Below, in pieces: positions 16,201 to 26,800 of a stretch of 40,097 bases of DNA. The translations under genes were made by a program, and so were the position numbers. The first letter of the stretch is position 1. Each line of letters opens with the position of its first letter. The notes beneath the pieces were generated by a model that worked only from the letters and a program-made list of their open reading frames with translations, searched no databases and was not told where the DNA came from. Source of the stretch: a virus. The DNA is taken from the IMG/VR virus record IMGVR_UViG_3300013094_000120, positions 1 through 40,097 of that record. One strand, given 5' to 3'.

Positions 16201-19200
16201 AGAACCATTAATTGTTATACTAACTGCTTGAACTACACCGTTCAATACAGTACATGTTGCTGTTGCACCAGAGCCGCCACCACCGCTAAACACTAGTGTT
16301 GGTGGTGTTGTATAGTTTAAACCTCCATTGGTTACTATTACGTTAACCACTTGATTGGCAGTTGTACCTGTACCTAATACTGCTGTAAATGTTGCACCAG
16401 AACCACCTAGTCCACCAACAACTGCTGTTGCTGTTGCACCTTGACCGCCTGTGAATTTAACATCAACCCAGTTAGCTGAACTTGGTAGGGCTCCACCGCT
16501 TGACCATGTTTTACCGTCAATAGATGTAGCTGTTGCTGTACTGCTGCTGCCAGCGACTGCTACAAATTTAGCATTACCATAGGCTGCTGCTGTCCAACTG
16601 GCTGTTGCTGGCAATGTTCTTGCTGTTGAAGTAAATCCAGGAGAACTGTAATTGATACGTGGTTCAATAATGTATGTCGATGTTAGATCTAATGTAGTTA
16701 CGGCCGCATTGCTACCTGGAACAACGTGATCCCAACCTGCTGCGTACAATGTAACGGTCTGTCCGCTAGTTGCTGTTAGGCCAGTAATAGTACTTCCACC
16801 AAATGTTATAATACCAGTAGTGTTGTTGACTATCGGATTGCTGATTGTAAATGATGTACCATTAACTATTGACTGTACAAAGTACAGTGAGTTTACAGTT
16901 AAACCAATATTTGCAGCACCTGTTCCTAAATAGATTGGCATTCCAGCGTATAATGACGCTGTGTTGGCCACAGTCAATGCTGTTGTGCTGGAACCAGTAA
17001 CTGTCAAGTTAGTAAAGCTATCTCTATACACCTGAGCAATCTTACTTGCATTACTGTAAGTCAGAATGTTAGCATATTGGCCGACACCTGTACCAGCTGT
17101 TATCTGGATGCGCATACCTGGATAGGCTGTACTTGGTTGAATATCAGTTGCAGCAATAGTGATGTAGCCAATTGTACCAAACTGTGCCGCATTGGTTGCT
17201 GTTACATAACTAGAACCACCAGTTAATCCAGTATTGTTAGGATCAATTAAACGTGTTTCAAATACTGCGGCATCACGGAATTCATCCTGTGTCACTGTTG
17301 GAGGAACACCTGCACCACTAACAGTGGTTACTGTGTTAGTATAGCCACTACCAGCATTGCCAAACTCTAAGCGTAATACCTGCTGAGTAGTATCTGTTGG
17401 TGTATTGGTGATAGTTGCTGCAAAATACTTGTTGAGTAAATTAGCATACAGTGGTGTTTCAAATGTATCAGTACCTTCAGCAGTTACACCATATGTACCG
17501 TATGAGCTGTTACCGTTGGTAGCACGGATGCGTCCACCTAATTCTGCTAGGTATCCAGAGTAGCTGTAGTAACAGAATACTGAAACAAGTTCTGTTAATG
17601 ATGCAGATCCAGTTACCCAGTATCCAATACCATCAGATAATACAGTAGTATAGTCGTTAGCAACCATAGAACGGTTACCACCAGCGTGTAATGCACCATC
17701 GACTTTACCACCTGTACAACCGTTACCAAACATGGTACAGTTTTGTGTATAGCATGATCTGCTGATTACCCAAGCAGTGCTGTCATTTGGTCCATATCCT
17801 GGATCTAATGAACTATAAGCACCCGCTGTTGGACGTTTTGTACCGTATGCGTTTGCTGCGGTTAATGTACCGTTCAAGCCGGTCATTGTTAAGTTACGGA
17901 TACCGCAACCGTTGCGTACTTGGAACATATTAGACAATGTTGAACCAGTTACTGCATTATTATAAAGTTCAGCAGCTCTCATTGACTTATAGTTACCTGT
18001 ATACTGTAGATCATAAATCAAAGCGTTGATAAATGCTGTTGTATCACGTAGACACTTACTTTGACTGTAGTAATAGTTTACCGTTACTGATCCAGAGCTT
18101 GGTGCTGTAAGTGTAGTTTGTAATGGAACAAATTGTGTAGAACCAATAGTAAATGTCGTAGCACTTGGCACGGCGATTACATAGTAAGTTGTAGCAGTAG
18201 CAAGACCGCCAAATGCTGTTCCGGTAAACACAACTGGATCCCCAGCAACAAAGTTGTGTGCTGATGATGTAGTAATTACATTGTTAGTACCTGTAATAGT
18301 AGTAGAACTAACTGTTTGACTTACGCTAACAGTCCATGTTCCAGCACTTGCACTAATTTGATTTACAATGTAAGTACCAGCAGTTACACCAGTACCTGTT
18401 AGCGTCATGCCAACTGTAAATGTTCCGCCACTAACAGTAAACACTGTACCAGTGATTGAACCTGTACCGCTAGTAGTTGAAGCACTAATGCCTGTAGCAG
18501 TACCGCCATAACTAGCACTAATATATGCTGCTGCCTCATAGGCTAAGAATGTTGTATTAGCACGTAGTACTTCTGCACCTTGAATTGTAGTTAATGTATC
18601 ATTATATGTTAATGTACCGTTAGTAATTACAAAACTTGAATAAGGATTAATAGTATTAGAAATACCTGCTGTAGCAGTAGCAGTCATACTGCTTACTGTA
18701 TTGGTAATTGCGTATGCTGATCCACTCTTATAACTGTTAGTCACAGTTAATGTCGTACTGCTTGGAATTGAGTTAATCCAATAAGTGTTATTTGCCCATA
18801 ATCCGCCAGCATTGTTTACAAATGCGTTCATAGTACCGCTGGCTGTTGCAAGAACAACCGCACTACCGCCTGATGTTAAACTAATTTGTATTGTGCTGCC
18901 TGATGGACTTAGTACATAATACATCTGATTAGAAATAACGTTACCAATCGCACTTGTAAAGTATATTTGTTGACCTGCTACAATACCTAAACTTGATGCT
19001 GTAGCAGCAAGTGTAATTACGTTAGTGCTGGCAGTTGTTGCTGAAGCAGTTGTTGTAATAGGCGCTGGCAATCCAACAAATTTAATAGGCATATTGACCG
19101 ACATACCAGTAGTACTGCTCACTGTCAATACGTTCGTTGATGTTGTTGCTGTAGTTAATGTTGGAGTTGCTGTTACAGTTACGTTACCGGTAACTGCTAC

Positions 19201-22200
19201 GGAACTACCTGCAGCAAATACGCTGCCATTGTATGTTGATGATACAGTAATTGTTGTAGCATATGCTGTTAGGATGTAGTATGGAGTACCTTGTACTAGA
19301 TTACCTAGATTAGATCCAAACACTACAGTATTTCCTACAGCCATGTTTGCTGTTGAAGTTACTGTAATATTGTTATTGATAACAGAAGTTGCATAAGTTG
19401 ACTGAGTGACTGTTCCATTAATCATGGTAACGATGTCGTCAATAACTGTTTGAGATTGAGCAACTGATCCACTAGCAGCAATTTCTTTAACTTTGTAGGC
19501 AATAAATTGAATTGCACCCAATGTAGCTGTCAATTCATTTTGATTGTTTGCTAATAGAGCCTGCGCACTGGTATTTAGGCGATTAAACGCACGGCCAGCG
19601 GCAATACTGTTAAAGTTAGTACCAAATACCAGGTCATAACTTAAGGCAGTGGCAACTAATCCTGCATCACGATTTGTCAATGACTGGCTTATATTGTTAG
19701 ATTGGAAATACTTGTAAACCCAGTATTGTGCATCACTAGCAATTTCGCTATTTCTAGCCTGTACTGCGTTAAATGCGTTTTGAGATTGCGCACTAGTCAA
19801 GGCAATGGCTGCTGTTGGGTATACTGTTGCGTCACCGTAACCATTGTTAATCCAGTCGATAACGTTTTGTACTAGACCCTGAACGACGGTTCCTGTGGTT
19901 GCATTACCGACTGATCCACTAGTAGATTGGTTAGCAATATATGGTGCAGTCTGACTGCTTGGGGTCACTGTTGTACCTTGTACAATCTGGCCAACCACAG
20001 TCTTCAAACGTGTCAATGCTCCTAGGAATGATGCTAGGTATGCAGAGTTAATTTGGCTTACACTTAGTGAGTAGTAAGAACTACCATTGATATTACTTGC
20101 AGTATTACCACCATAGGTCATGTCGTACACTAGACCGTCTAGAATAAATCCAACATCACGCAATGTTTCATATTGGTTAACTGTACCAAATGTTGCCCAA
20201 ATTGAATTATAGTTGTTGTTTAGATAGTTAGCGATTTCATCTTTGATGAATACATAGTTATTTTGTAACTGAGTAACAGCATTTCCGTATGTTGCAAGGA
20301 ATGTGGTATTATAACCTGTTACAGTTGGTAGATTAAATGCCGGTGCTTGTTGAGCACCATTACTAATCATGTTGGTGATTATTGAAGCATTGTTTACTAC
20401 CAAGTTGATGGCTGTAGTGTTTCCAGTATCACCTGCTGGTAATGCAGTAACTTGGCTAGAAACTGTTCCAGCAACTGTCTGCGGACCACTGGTCGATCCA
20501 GTAAAACTTACATAGCTTAAGCCGGCAGCAGTAACAATTTTTGCTCCATTAAATCCAGTTGGAGTTACACCACTAACTGTAATGTATTGACCAACTGTAA
20601 ATGGTGCTGTTGTCTGTTGTGCGAATGAAATTGTTGAAACACCACCTGAACTGCTAGCACCAGTAGTTGCTAGTGACTGTGAATTACCAGTAGTTGCTGT
20701 TACTACAGTATTGGTTAAAATATTTGGTAGTAATGACTGAATACGAGTTAGGGCAGCAATTGATTTTGGTTTGTCGTTGACTAAATTAACGTTGGCTACC
20801 GCTGGTTGAATAGTAGTACTGCGTAGCTCGTCGCCGACAACTGCTGTGTTTGCAGGTAATACAATTGGTAGTACTTCATTAAATGTGCCTGTCTTAACAC
20901 TGATAGTAGTGTTAGGATTCTGTACACTTGGTAGTAATGCTGTATTTTGATTAGCTAATACGGTATTGATAAGACCAATTAGGTAACTAGCAGTTGTGCT
21001 AGTATTTGATTCAGCTGTATAGTTGGTATTAATCTGCTGAGTAGCTGCCAATGGGGCAACTGTACCTGCAACAGTCTGTGGTCCTAGTGTTCCTGCTAAG
21101 GCAAAACTCACACTAGTAGTAGTACAAGCTGTTACTAACCACTGCCCGTTAAATGCAGTAGGTGTTACACCAGCAACAGTAATGAAGCTACCTACGGCAT
21201 AGGGAGCCGCAGTTTGAGTTGCAAATCCTATAGTAGCTGTTCCACCGGTTGCACTGGCACTAGTGGTTGTAATTGCTACAGTATTTTGTGCTTGATAGTT
21301 TGTGCTAGGTGCAGTATTTGATAATACTTTGCCTGTTAATGTCTGCAAATATGTCAGTGCTTTGGTAAATGGAATAATATCATAAGCGCCAACACCACTA
21401 GCAAGTGTTACACTTGGGTATGGCGAAGCAAAATATGCCTGAGCCTGAGCAATAGTTTTTTGTGTGCCACTGTGGCCAATATCAAACATTACTGCTTCTA
21501 AGATTGTGCCTGTATCGCGTTCAGTTTTGCTTTGACTATATGAGTAGGTGCCTGTCATTGTTGTACTGCCTGCACCAGTGATTGAGAACGCTACAGAACT
21601 ACCATATGTAGATGTAATTGTAAATGTTGCTGCTGCCGGAGTTACTGTTAATACATAATAGGTCTGACCTGCTGTAACACCACCACCAGTACCGTTGAAT
21701 ACAATAGGCATACCAGAATACATGTTAGCTGTGCTGGCTGCTGTAAATAGATTACCTGTTGCATTGTACGCTGTAATAGAATATGTATAAGTGTACAATA
21801 TATAATTGTTAATTTCTTTCATCATGAACTGTTTGTTCAATCTTAACAATGTTTGAGCGTTAGTGTTTAAGTAGCCTTCTTCAACCTGTTTAGCTGCATA
21901 TCTAACAGTTGCCCATGGTTTATCTATAGTTGTACCTTGTCCATTGGCTACTGTGTCAGTACCTGCTGGAGAAACGTAAACAACGTTATTAATTTGTCCA
22001 TAATATGCCCATGACGGTGCATTATTATTAACACGTAATACTTGACCATCAGTACCGATCGGTAGTCTTACAGGACCATTTGATCCGTAGTAGACCATGT
22101 CGCCCTGTGTTGTCATCACTGCTGCTTCAACACCGCTGGCTAATAAATTCCAATAGGTACCTGATGTGTCTGCATCTGGACGATTGCCACTTGATGCTAC

Positions 22201-23811
22201 GTGAGCTGATACGCAAATATAACTGCTAGCACCAAATAATACAACGTCACCTAGTACATAGGCAACACTAGATCCCCAAGTTACTGCAATACCTGCTACA
22301 GAAATAGTACTAATTGCACCAGTGCTTACACCGGTAACCGTAATTACTAAATCGTTAGCTGGGCTTAGACCACCAAGACTTGTTCCTAGGATCTTAACTG
22401 TATCGTTTGCAGCATAGCTACTACCGGTAGTTGTAACTGTTACTGTGTAAACAGTCTTATTGGCAACTACTGTGAACTGAGCACCAGATCCATTAGAGCT
22501 AACAGCGGTAGCTGATAAACCTGTATAGGTAGCACTGGTACTATTCCAGCGCAGGCCACTATTCAAACGCTGCCAGTAGGTTAGGTTTGGAGGTGTCTGA
22601 CCTGTACTATCTGCGGTCGCTACATAAGTGTAGCCGCCTAGGCGAACCACATTACCAACTAGGTAAGCTGTGGTGTTTAACCAATCACCTACAAAATTAA
22701 ATCCTGTGGTGAATAATTGCCAATAGCCAGTAGTTGTACTCGGATCCTGATTAATGTTAGTAGCTGTTCCAATAGCCACATAAGTGTTACCGCCATAGGT
22801 AACTGTGTCTCCTTGAACATAGCTAGTTGCACTAGACCAAGTGTTAGCAAACTCAAATCCGTTTACAAAAACACTCCAGTTAGTTGTAAATGGGAATGTA
22901 CTGGTCGAAGTGTGTTGCAGGGTACAGATCCATAGATCGGCACCATACTTTACAACATCATTAGCTTTATATCGAACTGAGCTGCCGCTCCAAGTTCCTA
23001 GATAGGTAATACCTTGATTGAATGTATCCCACTTACTTTGATCATTTTCTAAACCCAGAGATGCAGTGCTTGCAGAAGTGTGAGGAGTATTACAAACATA
23101 TGTAACACCACCGTAATAAATTAAATCTCTTAATTTATAACGAGTGTTAATAGCCCATGCACCTAACCAGTTAAAACCAGCTGCAAATGTTTGCCAGTTA
23201 CTAACTGCAAATGACAAACCTGTAGTTGTTCCACCGGCACCTAATGTTGTTGTGATAGGTGTACCGCCACTAGTTGCTGATAACGTAAATGTTGTTGATC
23301 CATTAGTAGCAATAATATAATAGGTAGTAGGGTTTGAATAAGTTGCAGGACCGCTAGTGCCTGTCAATGTTCCACTAATAGTTACAGCCTGACCAACTGT
23401 TAATGTTAGACTAGCTGCTGAACATGAAAATGCTCCAGATGTGCTAACGACTTGAACACTGCTTAGTGCCACATTAAGATTGGCTTCTAAACCTGCTGAT
23501 GTAGTAGACGCAGAAGTGTGTGCTGCGATACAATCATAAACCACTGCACCATATAACACTTGGTCACCGATATGATAATAGGTACTAGTAAGCCATGAAC
23601 TCTTCCATTGCTGACCATCAGCTACCAAACTCCAATATGTTGGATTTTGATTTAAGTCAGATTCAAAGTTTACTGATGAAGACGTATTAGATAATACACA
23701 AATATATGTTCTACCGTTTACAGTAACAACGTCATCAACAACATAAGTTGTATTAGGAGCCCAAGCACCTTGATATACAAACTTAATTCTACCTAATTTA
23801 TATTCTGCCAT
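13270..23811 (-). CDS. Giant modular virion protein A (fibre or baseplate type)
   Basis: A 3513-residue structural protein. Residues 14-556 hold about seven repeats of W-x6-8-Y-x2-GD-V-x-YGG-x2-Y-x-C-x3-HTS, resembling CBM5/12 carbohydrate-binding units. Residue 607 onward (INNVVYVSPAGTD, KPWATVRYA) begins a large region with GDELRST near 984, four copies of an RD-x7-ALxYDL helical module (near 760, 1212, 1377, 1917) and a conserved NGCGIRNLTMTGL to NGNSSYGTYGV stretch near 1965-2120. Beta-propeller-like WGNG-FVAI repeats lie near 2390-2900. The C-terminus near 3370-3513 has the FFTSTDQDGNF and TQKAIKSFI motifs shared with protein B and known from marine T4-like phages. Many beta modules are inserted throughout. 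AGAAGGAAT and a late-promoter-like element precede the start. Likely a host-contact fibre or baseplate part; enzyme activity is not evident. Confidence 0.85.
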   Translation of the reverse strand: MAEYKLGRIKFVYQGAWAPNTTYVVDDVVTVNGRTYICVLSNTSSSVNFESDLNQNPTYWSLVADGQQWKSSWLTSTYYHIGDQVLYGAVVYDCIAAHTSASTTSAGLEANLNVALSSVQVVSTSGAFSCSAASLTLTVGQAVTISGTLTGTSGPATYSNPTTYYIIATNGSTTFTLSATSGGTPITTTLGAGGTTTGLSFAVSNWQTFAAGFNWLGAWAINTRYKLRDLIYYGGVTYVCNTPHTSASTASLGLENDQSKWDTFNQGITYLGTWSGSSVRYKANDVVKYGADLWICTLQHTSTSTFPFTTNWSVFVNGFEFANTWSSATSYVQGDTVTYGGNTYVAIGTATNINQDPSTTTGYWQLFTTGFNFVGDWLNTTAYLVGNVVRLGGYTYVATADSTGQTPPNLTYWQRLNSGLRWNSTSATYTGLSATAVSSNGSGAQFTVVANKTVYTVTVTTTGSSYAANDTVKILGTSLGGLSPANDLVITVTGVSTGAISTISVAGIAVTWGSSVAYVLGDVVLFGASSYICVSAHVASSGNRPDADTSGTYWNLLASGVEAAVMTTQGDMVYYGSNGPVRLPIGTDGQVLRVNNNAPSWAYYGQINNVVYVSPAGTDTVANGQGTTIDKPWATVRYAAKQVEEGYLNTNAQTLLRLNKQFMMKEINNYILYTYTYSITAYNATGNLFTAASTANMYSGMPIVFNGTGGGVTAGQTYYVLTVTPAAATFTITSTYGSSVAFSITGAGSTTMTGTYSYSQSKTERDTGTILEAVMFDIGHSGTQKTIAQAQAYFASPYPSVTLASGVGAYDIIPFTKALTYLQTLTGKVLSNTAPSTNYQAQNTVAITTTSASATGGTATIGFATQTAAPYAVGSFITVAGVTPTAFNGQWLVTACTTTSVSFALAGTLGPQTVAGTVAPLAATQQINTNYTAESNTSTTASYLIGLINTVLANQNTALLPSVQNPNTTISVKTGTFNEVLPIVLPANTAVVGDELRSTTIQPAVANVNLVNDKPKSIAALTRIQSLLPNILTNTVVTATTGNSQSLATTGASSSGGVSTISFAQQTTAPFTVGQYITVSGVTPTGFNGAKIVTAAGLSYVSFTGSTSGPQTVAGTVSSQVTALPAGDTGNTTAINLVVNNASIITNMISNGAQQAPAFNLPTVTGYNTTFLATYGNAVTQLQNNYVFIKDEIANYLNNNYNSIWATFGTVNQYETLRDVGFILDGLVYDMTYGGNTASNINGSSYYSLSVSQINSAYLASFLGALTRLKTVVGQIVQGTTVTPSSQTAPYIANQSTSGSVGNATTGTVVQGLVQNVIDWINNGYGDATVYPTAAIALTSAQSQNAFNAVQARNSEIASDAQYWVYKYFQSNNISQSLTNRDAGLVATALSYDLVFGTNFNSIAAGRAFNRLNTSAQALLANNQNELTATLGAIQFIAYKVKEIAASGSVAQSQTVIDDIVTMINGTVTQSTYATSVINNNITVTSTANMAVGNTVVFGSNLGNLVQGTPYYILTAYATTITVSSTYNGSVFAAGSSVAVTGNVTVTATPTLTTATTSTNVLTVSSTTGMSVNMPIKFVGLPAPITTTASATTASTNVITLAATASSLGIVAGQQIYFTSAIGNVISNQMYYVLSPSGSTIQISLTSGGSAVVLATASGTMNAFVNNAGGLWANNTYWINSIPSSTTLTVTNSYKSGSAYAITNTVSSMTATATAGISNTINPYSSFVITNGTLTYNDTLTTIQGAEVLRANTTFLAYEAAAYISASYGGTATGISASTTSGTGSITGTVFTVSGGTFTVGMTLTGTGVTAGTYIVNQISASAGTWTVSVSQTVSSTTITGTNNVITTSSAHNFVAGDPVVFTGTAFGGLATATTYYVIAVPSATTFTIGSTQFVPLQTTLTAPSSGSVTVNYYYSQSKCLRDTTAFINALIYDLQYTGNYKSMRAAELYNNAVTGSTLSNMFQVRNGCGIRNLTMTGLNGTLTAANAYGTKRPTAGAYSSLDPGYGPNDSTAWVISRSCYTQNCTMFGNGCTGGKVDGALHAGGNRSMVANDYTTVLSDGIGYWVTGSASLTELVSVFCYYSYSGYLAELGGRIRATNGNSSYGTYGVTAEGTDTFETPLYANLLNKYFAATITNTPTDTTQQVLRLEFGNAGSGYTNTVTTVSGAGVPPTVTQDEFRDAAVFETRLIDPNNTGLTGGSSYVTATNAAQFGTIGYITIAATDIQPSTAYPGMRIQITAGTGVGQYANILTYSNASKIAQVYRDSFTNLTVTGSSTTALTVANTASLYAGMPIYLGTGAANIGLTVNSLYFVQSIVNGTSFTISNPIVNNTTGIITFGGSTITGLTATSGQTVTLYAAGWDHVVPGSNAAVTTLDLTSTYIIEPRINYSSPGFTSTARTLPATASWTAAAYGNAKFVAVAGSSSTATATSIDGKTWSSGGALPSSANWVDVKFTGGQGATATAVVGGLGGSGATFTAVLGTGTTANQVVNVIVTNGGLNYTTPPTLVFSGGGGSGATATCTVLNGVVQAVSITINGSGYSSAPTVVASTGIVTSINPITWGSGYQVAPVVTIQAPFTATAWSSGGTAANGSYVSYYNNITFVTYYYQASGGTTLGSSSPSGASNQSNGTVTLTYVGTLATATVALTNNGAAVYTLVQPGYGYTFTPTVTITDGTNLTSTYYNGFWAISGNSAVSAYSTNGGTTWTAGASTNFSNLYSLTWGNGVLVAVGGASGTATCVTATQPTSAWISRGITGLSTGYYSAVAFGGGYFMAINGGGGNITSYSTNSVAWTQGGNLPSSTNWVSLAWGNGRFVAIAANGSVAYTINQGSGNTNYGTVWIASPAGLDPTISTWKKVVYGEGLFMAIATGTNICATSVDGVTWNDQVMPSSSNWTGLAFGNPSTTTVVTSGTTGTGSIATISFNAQTVAPYAVGQSIIVAGVTPSGYNGTYTVTSCSTTSVSYANTTTAAQSVAGTVTGVSTTTLGAQPIFAAVSATSGTVGASIRTGATALGRVKVASNAVTEIRLVEPGSGYPKGNVLAITGSSSNLFTVDDTTNLSTSSANNQPIEFSASYGGVSTNVTYYVIGSTVTTTQFKVTATAGSSTPVSLNTVTPGATMIYTAGPSSTLTDPNHNTAALYRVRTGVGALGNPTFITRGTANTTATSSTGGGYYQASGDGAADIYQNSGYINVNNVFSLPSAGANLQFGTIYAGTTWTPSTPVSVGVQLIATTITTVSGVTTYYYNVYKVTAAGTTGTTAPSFTSGTASDGTATLIYVGTNPNTWYKLVAITNQLGIAGAYSAQFQISPPLTAYNAPAGSTLITTNLKYSQVRLTGHDFLYIGTGNFTATNYPYVNASTAVQSQQEAATAGGRVFFTSTDQDGNFSVGGYFGVQQATGTATLNASAFNLAGLQSLTLGQINLGVGSATITQFSTDPYFTANSDNILPTQKAIKSFITAQIGGGSSTLNVNTLTAGQIEIANNTIFNTTGGSILVDAKMTFTGGIDGSPVALVFFGQH
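14875..15105 (-). repeat. Module A copy in giant protein A
   Basis: About 75 residues with the pattern ISFNAQTVAPYAVGQ, GVTPSGYNGTYTVTSC and VSYANTTTAAQ. The same pattern recurs six more times in this window, in four further places of the giant proteins and in two small structural genes. It lies inside the propeller-like region. Coordinates are approximate. Confidence 0.7.
20458..20690 (-). repeat. Module A copy in giant protein A
   Basis: Variant of module A with ISFAQQTTAPFTVGQ, GVTPTGFNGAKIVTA and GPQTVAGTVS. It is less regular than the others in its second half. It separates the GDELRST region from a threonine-rich helical segment. Edges are approximate. Confidence 0.65.
21055..21280 (-). 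repeat. Module A copy in giant protein A
   Basis: Module A with IGFATQTAAPYAVG, GVTPTAFNGQWLVTAC and GPQTVAGTVAP. It lies between a segment ending in TLTGKVLSN and one starting NTNYTAES, so it appears to divide a helical region. Edges are approximate. Confidence 0.65.
22282..22524 (-). repeat. Module D insert splitting carbohydrate-binding-like repeat 7 of giant protein A
   Basis: Residues 430-510 carry GSGAQFTVVANK, a G-x-Y-x-ND-TVKILG turn and ANDLVITVTGV. They fall between the RWNSTSATYTG start and the WGSSVAYVLGDVV continuation of one repeat. Giant protein B has the same module in the same place. Confidence 0.65.
23197..23463 (-). repeat. Module B insert in carbohydrate-binding-like repeat 2 of giant protein A
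   Basis: Residues 117-205 hold a TVGQAVTISG, TTYYIIATNGSTTFTLS pattern that sits between the AGLEANLN loop and the WQTF end of repeat 2. In undivided repeats the GLEN or GLEAN loop runs straight to the tryptophan. Edges approximate. Confidence 0.6.
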
Positions 23812-23833
23812 TTTAATTTATTCCTTCTGATAG

Positions 23834-23841
23834 TATTTATG
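23834..23841 (-). promoter_or_regulatory. Late-promoter-like element CATAAATA
   Basis: On the - strand GCATAAATACTATC lies in the 48-base gap before giant protein A, 22 bases from its ATG. It matches the T4 late element TATAAATA at seven of eight places and shares ATAAATACTAT with the element at 35906-35913. Confidence 0.6.
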
Positions 23842-23859
23842 CTAATCACAAATTCGGGG

Positions 23860-26800
23860 TTAAAACCCTTGAACACCACGATTTTGAACGCCACGCATGA
23901 ACATGTCCAGAGCCTGCATATTTCCGTCAATTCCTGAATACTGGGCGCCTGTAATGGTTACTTTACTCAACATCTTGATATTAGATCCACTGGTTCCTCG
24001 CGGAATAGTTGATGTTATTACATTTGGTCCTTGCGTAGTAGTTCCAACAACTATGGTGCCTGCAACTAACTCACCAGTGTAGGTGTTTGCACCACCTTGA
24101 CTTAGACGACTGGTCAAGTAAGTTTTGATAGCTTTTTGTGTTGGAATAATATAATCACTATTGGCCACAAAAGTGCCATCAGTTGAGAACTGCGTAATAA
24201 TAACACTTGATCCACCAACTGCAATACCGCCTAGGCTAATGCTGTTTAATCCCTGTAGTCCAAATTGGCTGGCACTTAATGTAATAATACCAGTTGCCTG
24301 CTGAACTCCAAACAAGTTACCTACCTTAAAGTTACCGTCTTGGTCAGTACTTGTAAAGAACACACGACCAAAGTTAGCTTCAATTGTTTGATTATTAGTG
24401 ATTGCCACATAACCTGCTGCTGGGAATCCTGGATAATTAGACTCAAGTTGGTCACCGTAACCAATATTTAAGAAGTCGTGATTGGTTAAACGTGCCTGAC
24501 TGTATTTGCTACGAATACTTACTGTCGTACCGTTAGCAGTTGAGTTAGCAGTTGTAACTGGTGGTGATAATGATACATTAGCTTCTAAGAAAGGAGCACT
24601 AGTTCCATATACAGGTACTGCGCTGGTCACTTTGTAAACTTGACTAATACCATTAATTACCAAGTTATCACCAACCAGTGGCTGTCTTGATAAATTATTC
24701 ATAATAATGGTCAGACCAGTTTGATAGGTATCAGCAAATCCGTTACCTGTAATTGCTACTCCAGTTGACGTGGTATTATATCCAGTACCGTTATTAATAA
24801 ACGTAGGATTAGCCAGTGTACCATTGCTAATTCTATTGACCACAGCAGCCGGAACAGAGTAATTAGGATCTGTAAATGTTATAGTTGGTGCTGAAGTATA
24901 GTTAGAACCTGGTTCAAAGAGGCTAACACCATACATAACGTTGGAAGCAATTAGTGGTCTAGCTTTGGCTCTTATACCTGCACTTACTGTTGCTCCGGAA
25001 TTCTGTCCGGCTAGTAAACTAAACACGCCAACGTTGGCAGCGTTAAATCCAAAGTTTATTGCGCTAGTTGAAATACTAACTGCTAGAGTGCGCTGTAGCC
25101 AATCTAAACCGCTGTCGCTGATATAGGCAGTAGTTGAGCCAGGTTGTACTGCTAAGAATACTCCCTGACCATAGGCTATATAGCTGGCAGTTACTGGCAA
25201 GTAAGAACTATACCAAGTTATACCATCGAAGCTATAGGCAGTGGTTGTGCCTGCACTAGACACTGCTACAAATCTACCGTTACCAAACACAATGCTTGCC
25301 CATGTAGTCTGTAGTGGCAATGCTCCAGTGGTCCAAGTTGATCCACCGTTGGTGCTGTAGGCTGTTACAGAATTACCTACAATTGAACCAAATACTGTGC
25401 CGGCTGCAGTAGTTGGGTTGGTGTAGCTTACTGAGCTAGTTGTACAACCAGTTACCACATAAGTTCCATTATACTGAGTAGGAGTCATTCCACTTACTAC
25501 GATAGTCTGACCTACAGTATATGGAGCCGTTGATTGTGTGGCAAATGACAGTGTTGCTGTAGCGCCTGAGCCGCTGGCAGCAGTTGGAGTGAGTGTATTT
25601 CCACCACTACTGATTGCTACAAAGGTATTTTTTCCATAGGCCAGGCCGGTCCAAATTTGACTGCTTGGTAAAGTGGCTGCAGTCCATGTCGATCCTAAAC
25701 TAGCCACAGTGCTATATGCCGCATTAGTAGAACCACTGGCTATGGTAACAAAAGTTCCGTTACCATATGCAATGCTGGACCAACTTTGACTGCTTGGCAT
25801 GGCTGATTGCTTAAATCCGGCACCTGCACTGGATGAATAAATTGCAGTGGTATTGCTGACTGCAACAAAGTATCCGGCGCCGTAGACAACACCTCCCCAA
25901 AGAGTTGCCGTTATTGGTAGGTTAATTTGAGTCCATGCACTGCCGTCTGGACTTGTTGCGGCGGTATTACCTGTGTTAGGGAAACCTATGAAAGTACCAG
26001 CACCATAGGCTATACTTGCCCAGTTAGATCCTGGACTTAGTGTCACTACACTACCAGTCGTGACTGACGAAAATGCCGGATCTGAGTAAGTTGTTTTTGG
26101 TTCAATATAATAAACTGTTGTAGAATCTAGTACTGCTGCTGACGGGGTTCCAGGTGTAATATTATCCCATCCTGACATACCAACATTCATAGAACCTGTA
26201 GCAGAGATTAAAGCTACCTGGGTTCCGCCCACGTTCGCTAGTGATGATGCCAGCGTAAATGTTGTAGATGATAGTATTGCATTGACATAGTAGTTAACAC
26301 CTTGTAGTAGACCACCAAACAACGGAGTTGAGAATGTAGCAGTCATGGCTCCTTGTCCTAGACTTATTTTAGTCTTAGGACCAGTGCTAGTACCAGTTAT
26401 AGTTGTAGTTCCTGCTGTTAATGCTAGATTACTTGCACAAGTTCTTAAACTCATTCCGCCAGTGCCGTTACTTAGACCAAATGGTGTTCCTGGTGTTCCA
26501 ACAACGCCCACATAGGTAATAGTTGAACTTACTGAAAAGTTTTGACTATCACTAATAGCTGCAATGTAGTAGACAGTTTCTGCTTGGATTCCACCAAATG
26601 TTGTACCTGTGAAGATGATCGGATTGCCTACTATAAATCCGCCAGTACTGCTACAAGTAATTAGATTGGTTCCATAGGTTGTGGCACTACAGACTACATT
26701 TAGTAAACTATTAGAAATTGTAAATGTAGTAGCAGAAGTTACAGCACTAATATAGTATTTCTGTCCAATAGATAGTCCATATGGAGTTCCTGTACCTGAG

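Larger units (their letters stand above)
22140..23772 (-). repeat. CBM5/12-like repeat array of giant protein A
   Basis: About seven units of 40-50 residues, each with a leading W, a Y-x2-GD-V or ND-V turn, a YGG-x2-Y strand, often a C-x3-HTS motif and a closing W. Known units of this shape bind chitin or cellulose; binding here is inferred. Two units are split by unrelated modules. Confidence 0.6.

Noticed and set aside
23857-23868. GGGTT and AACCC inverted repeat at the end of giant protein B as a terminator
   Set aside because: It includes the stop codon, leaves a two-base loop if fully paired and has no U run after it on the - strand.
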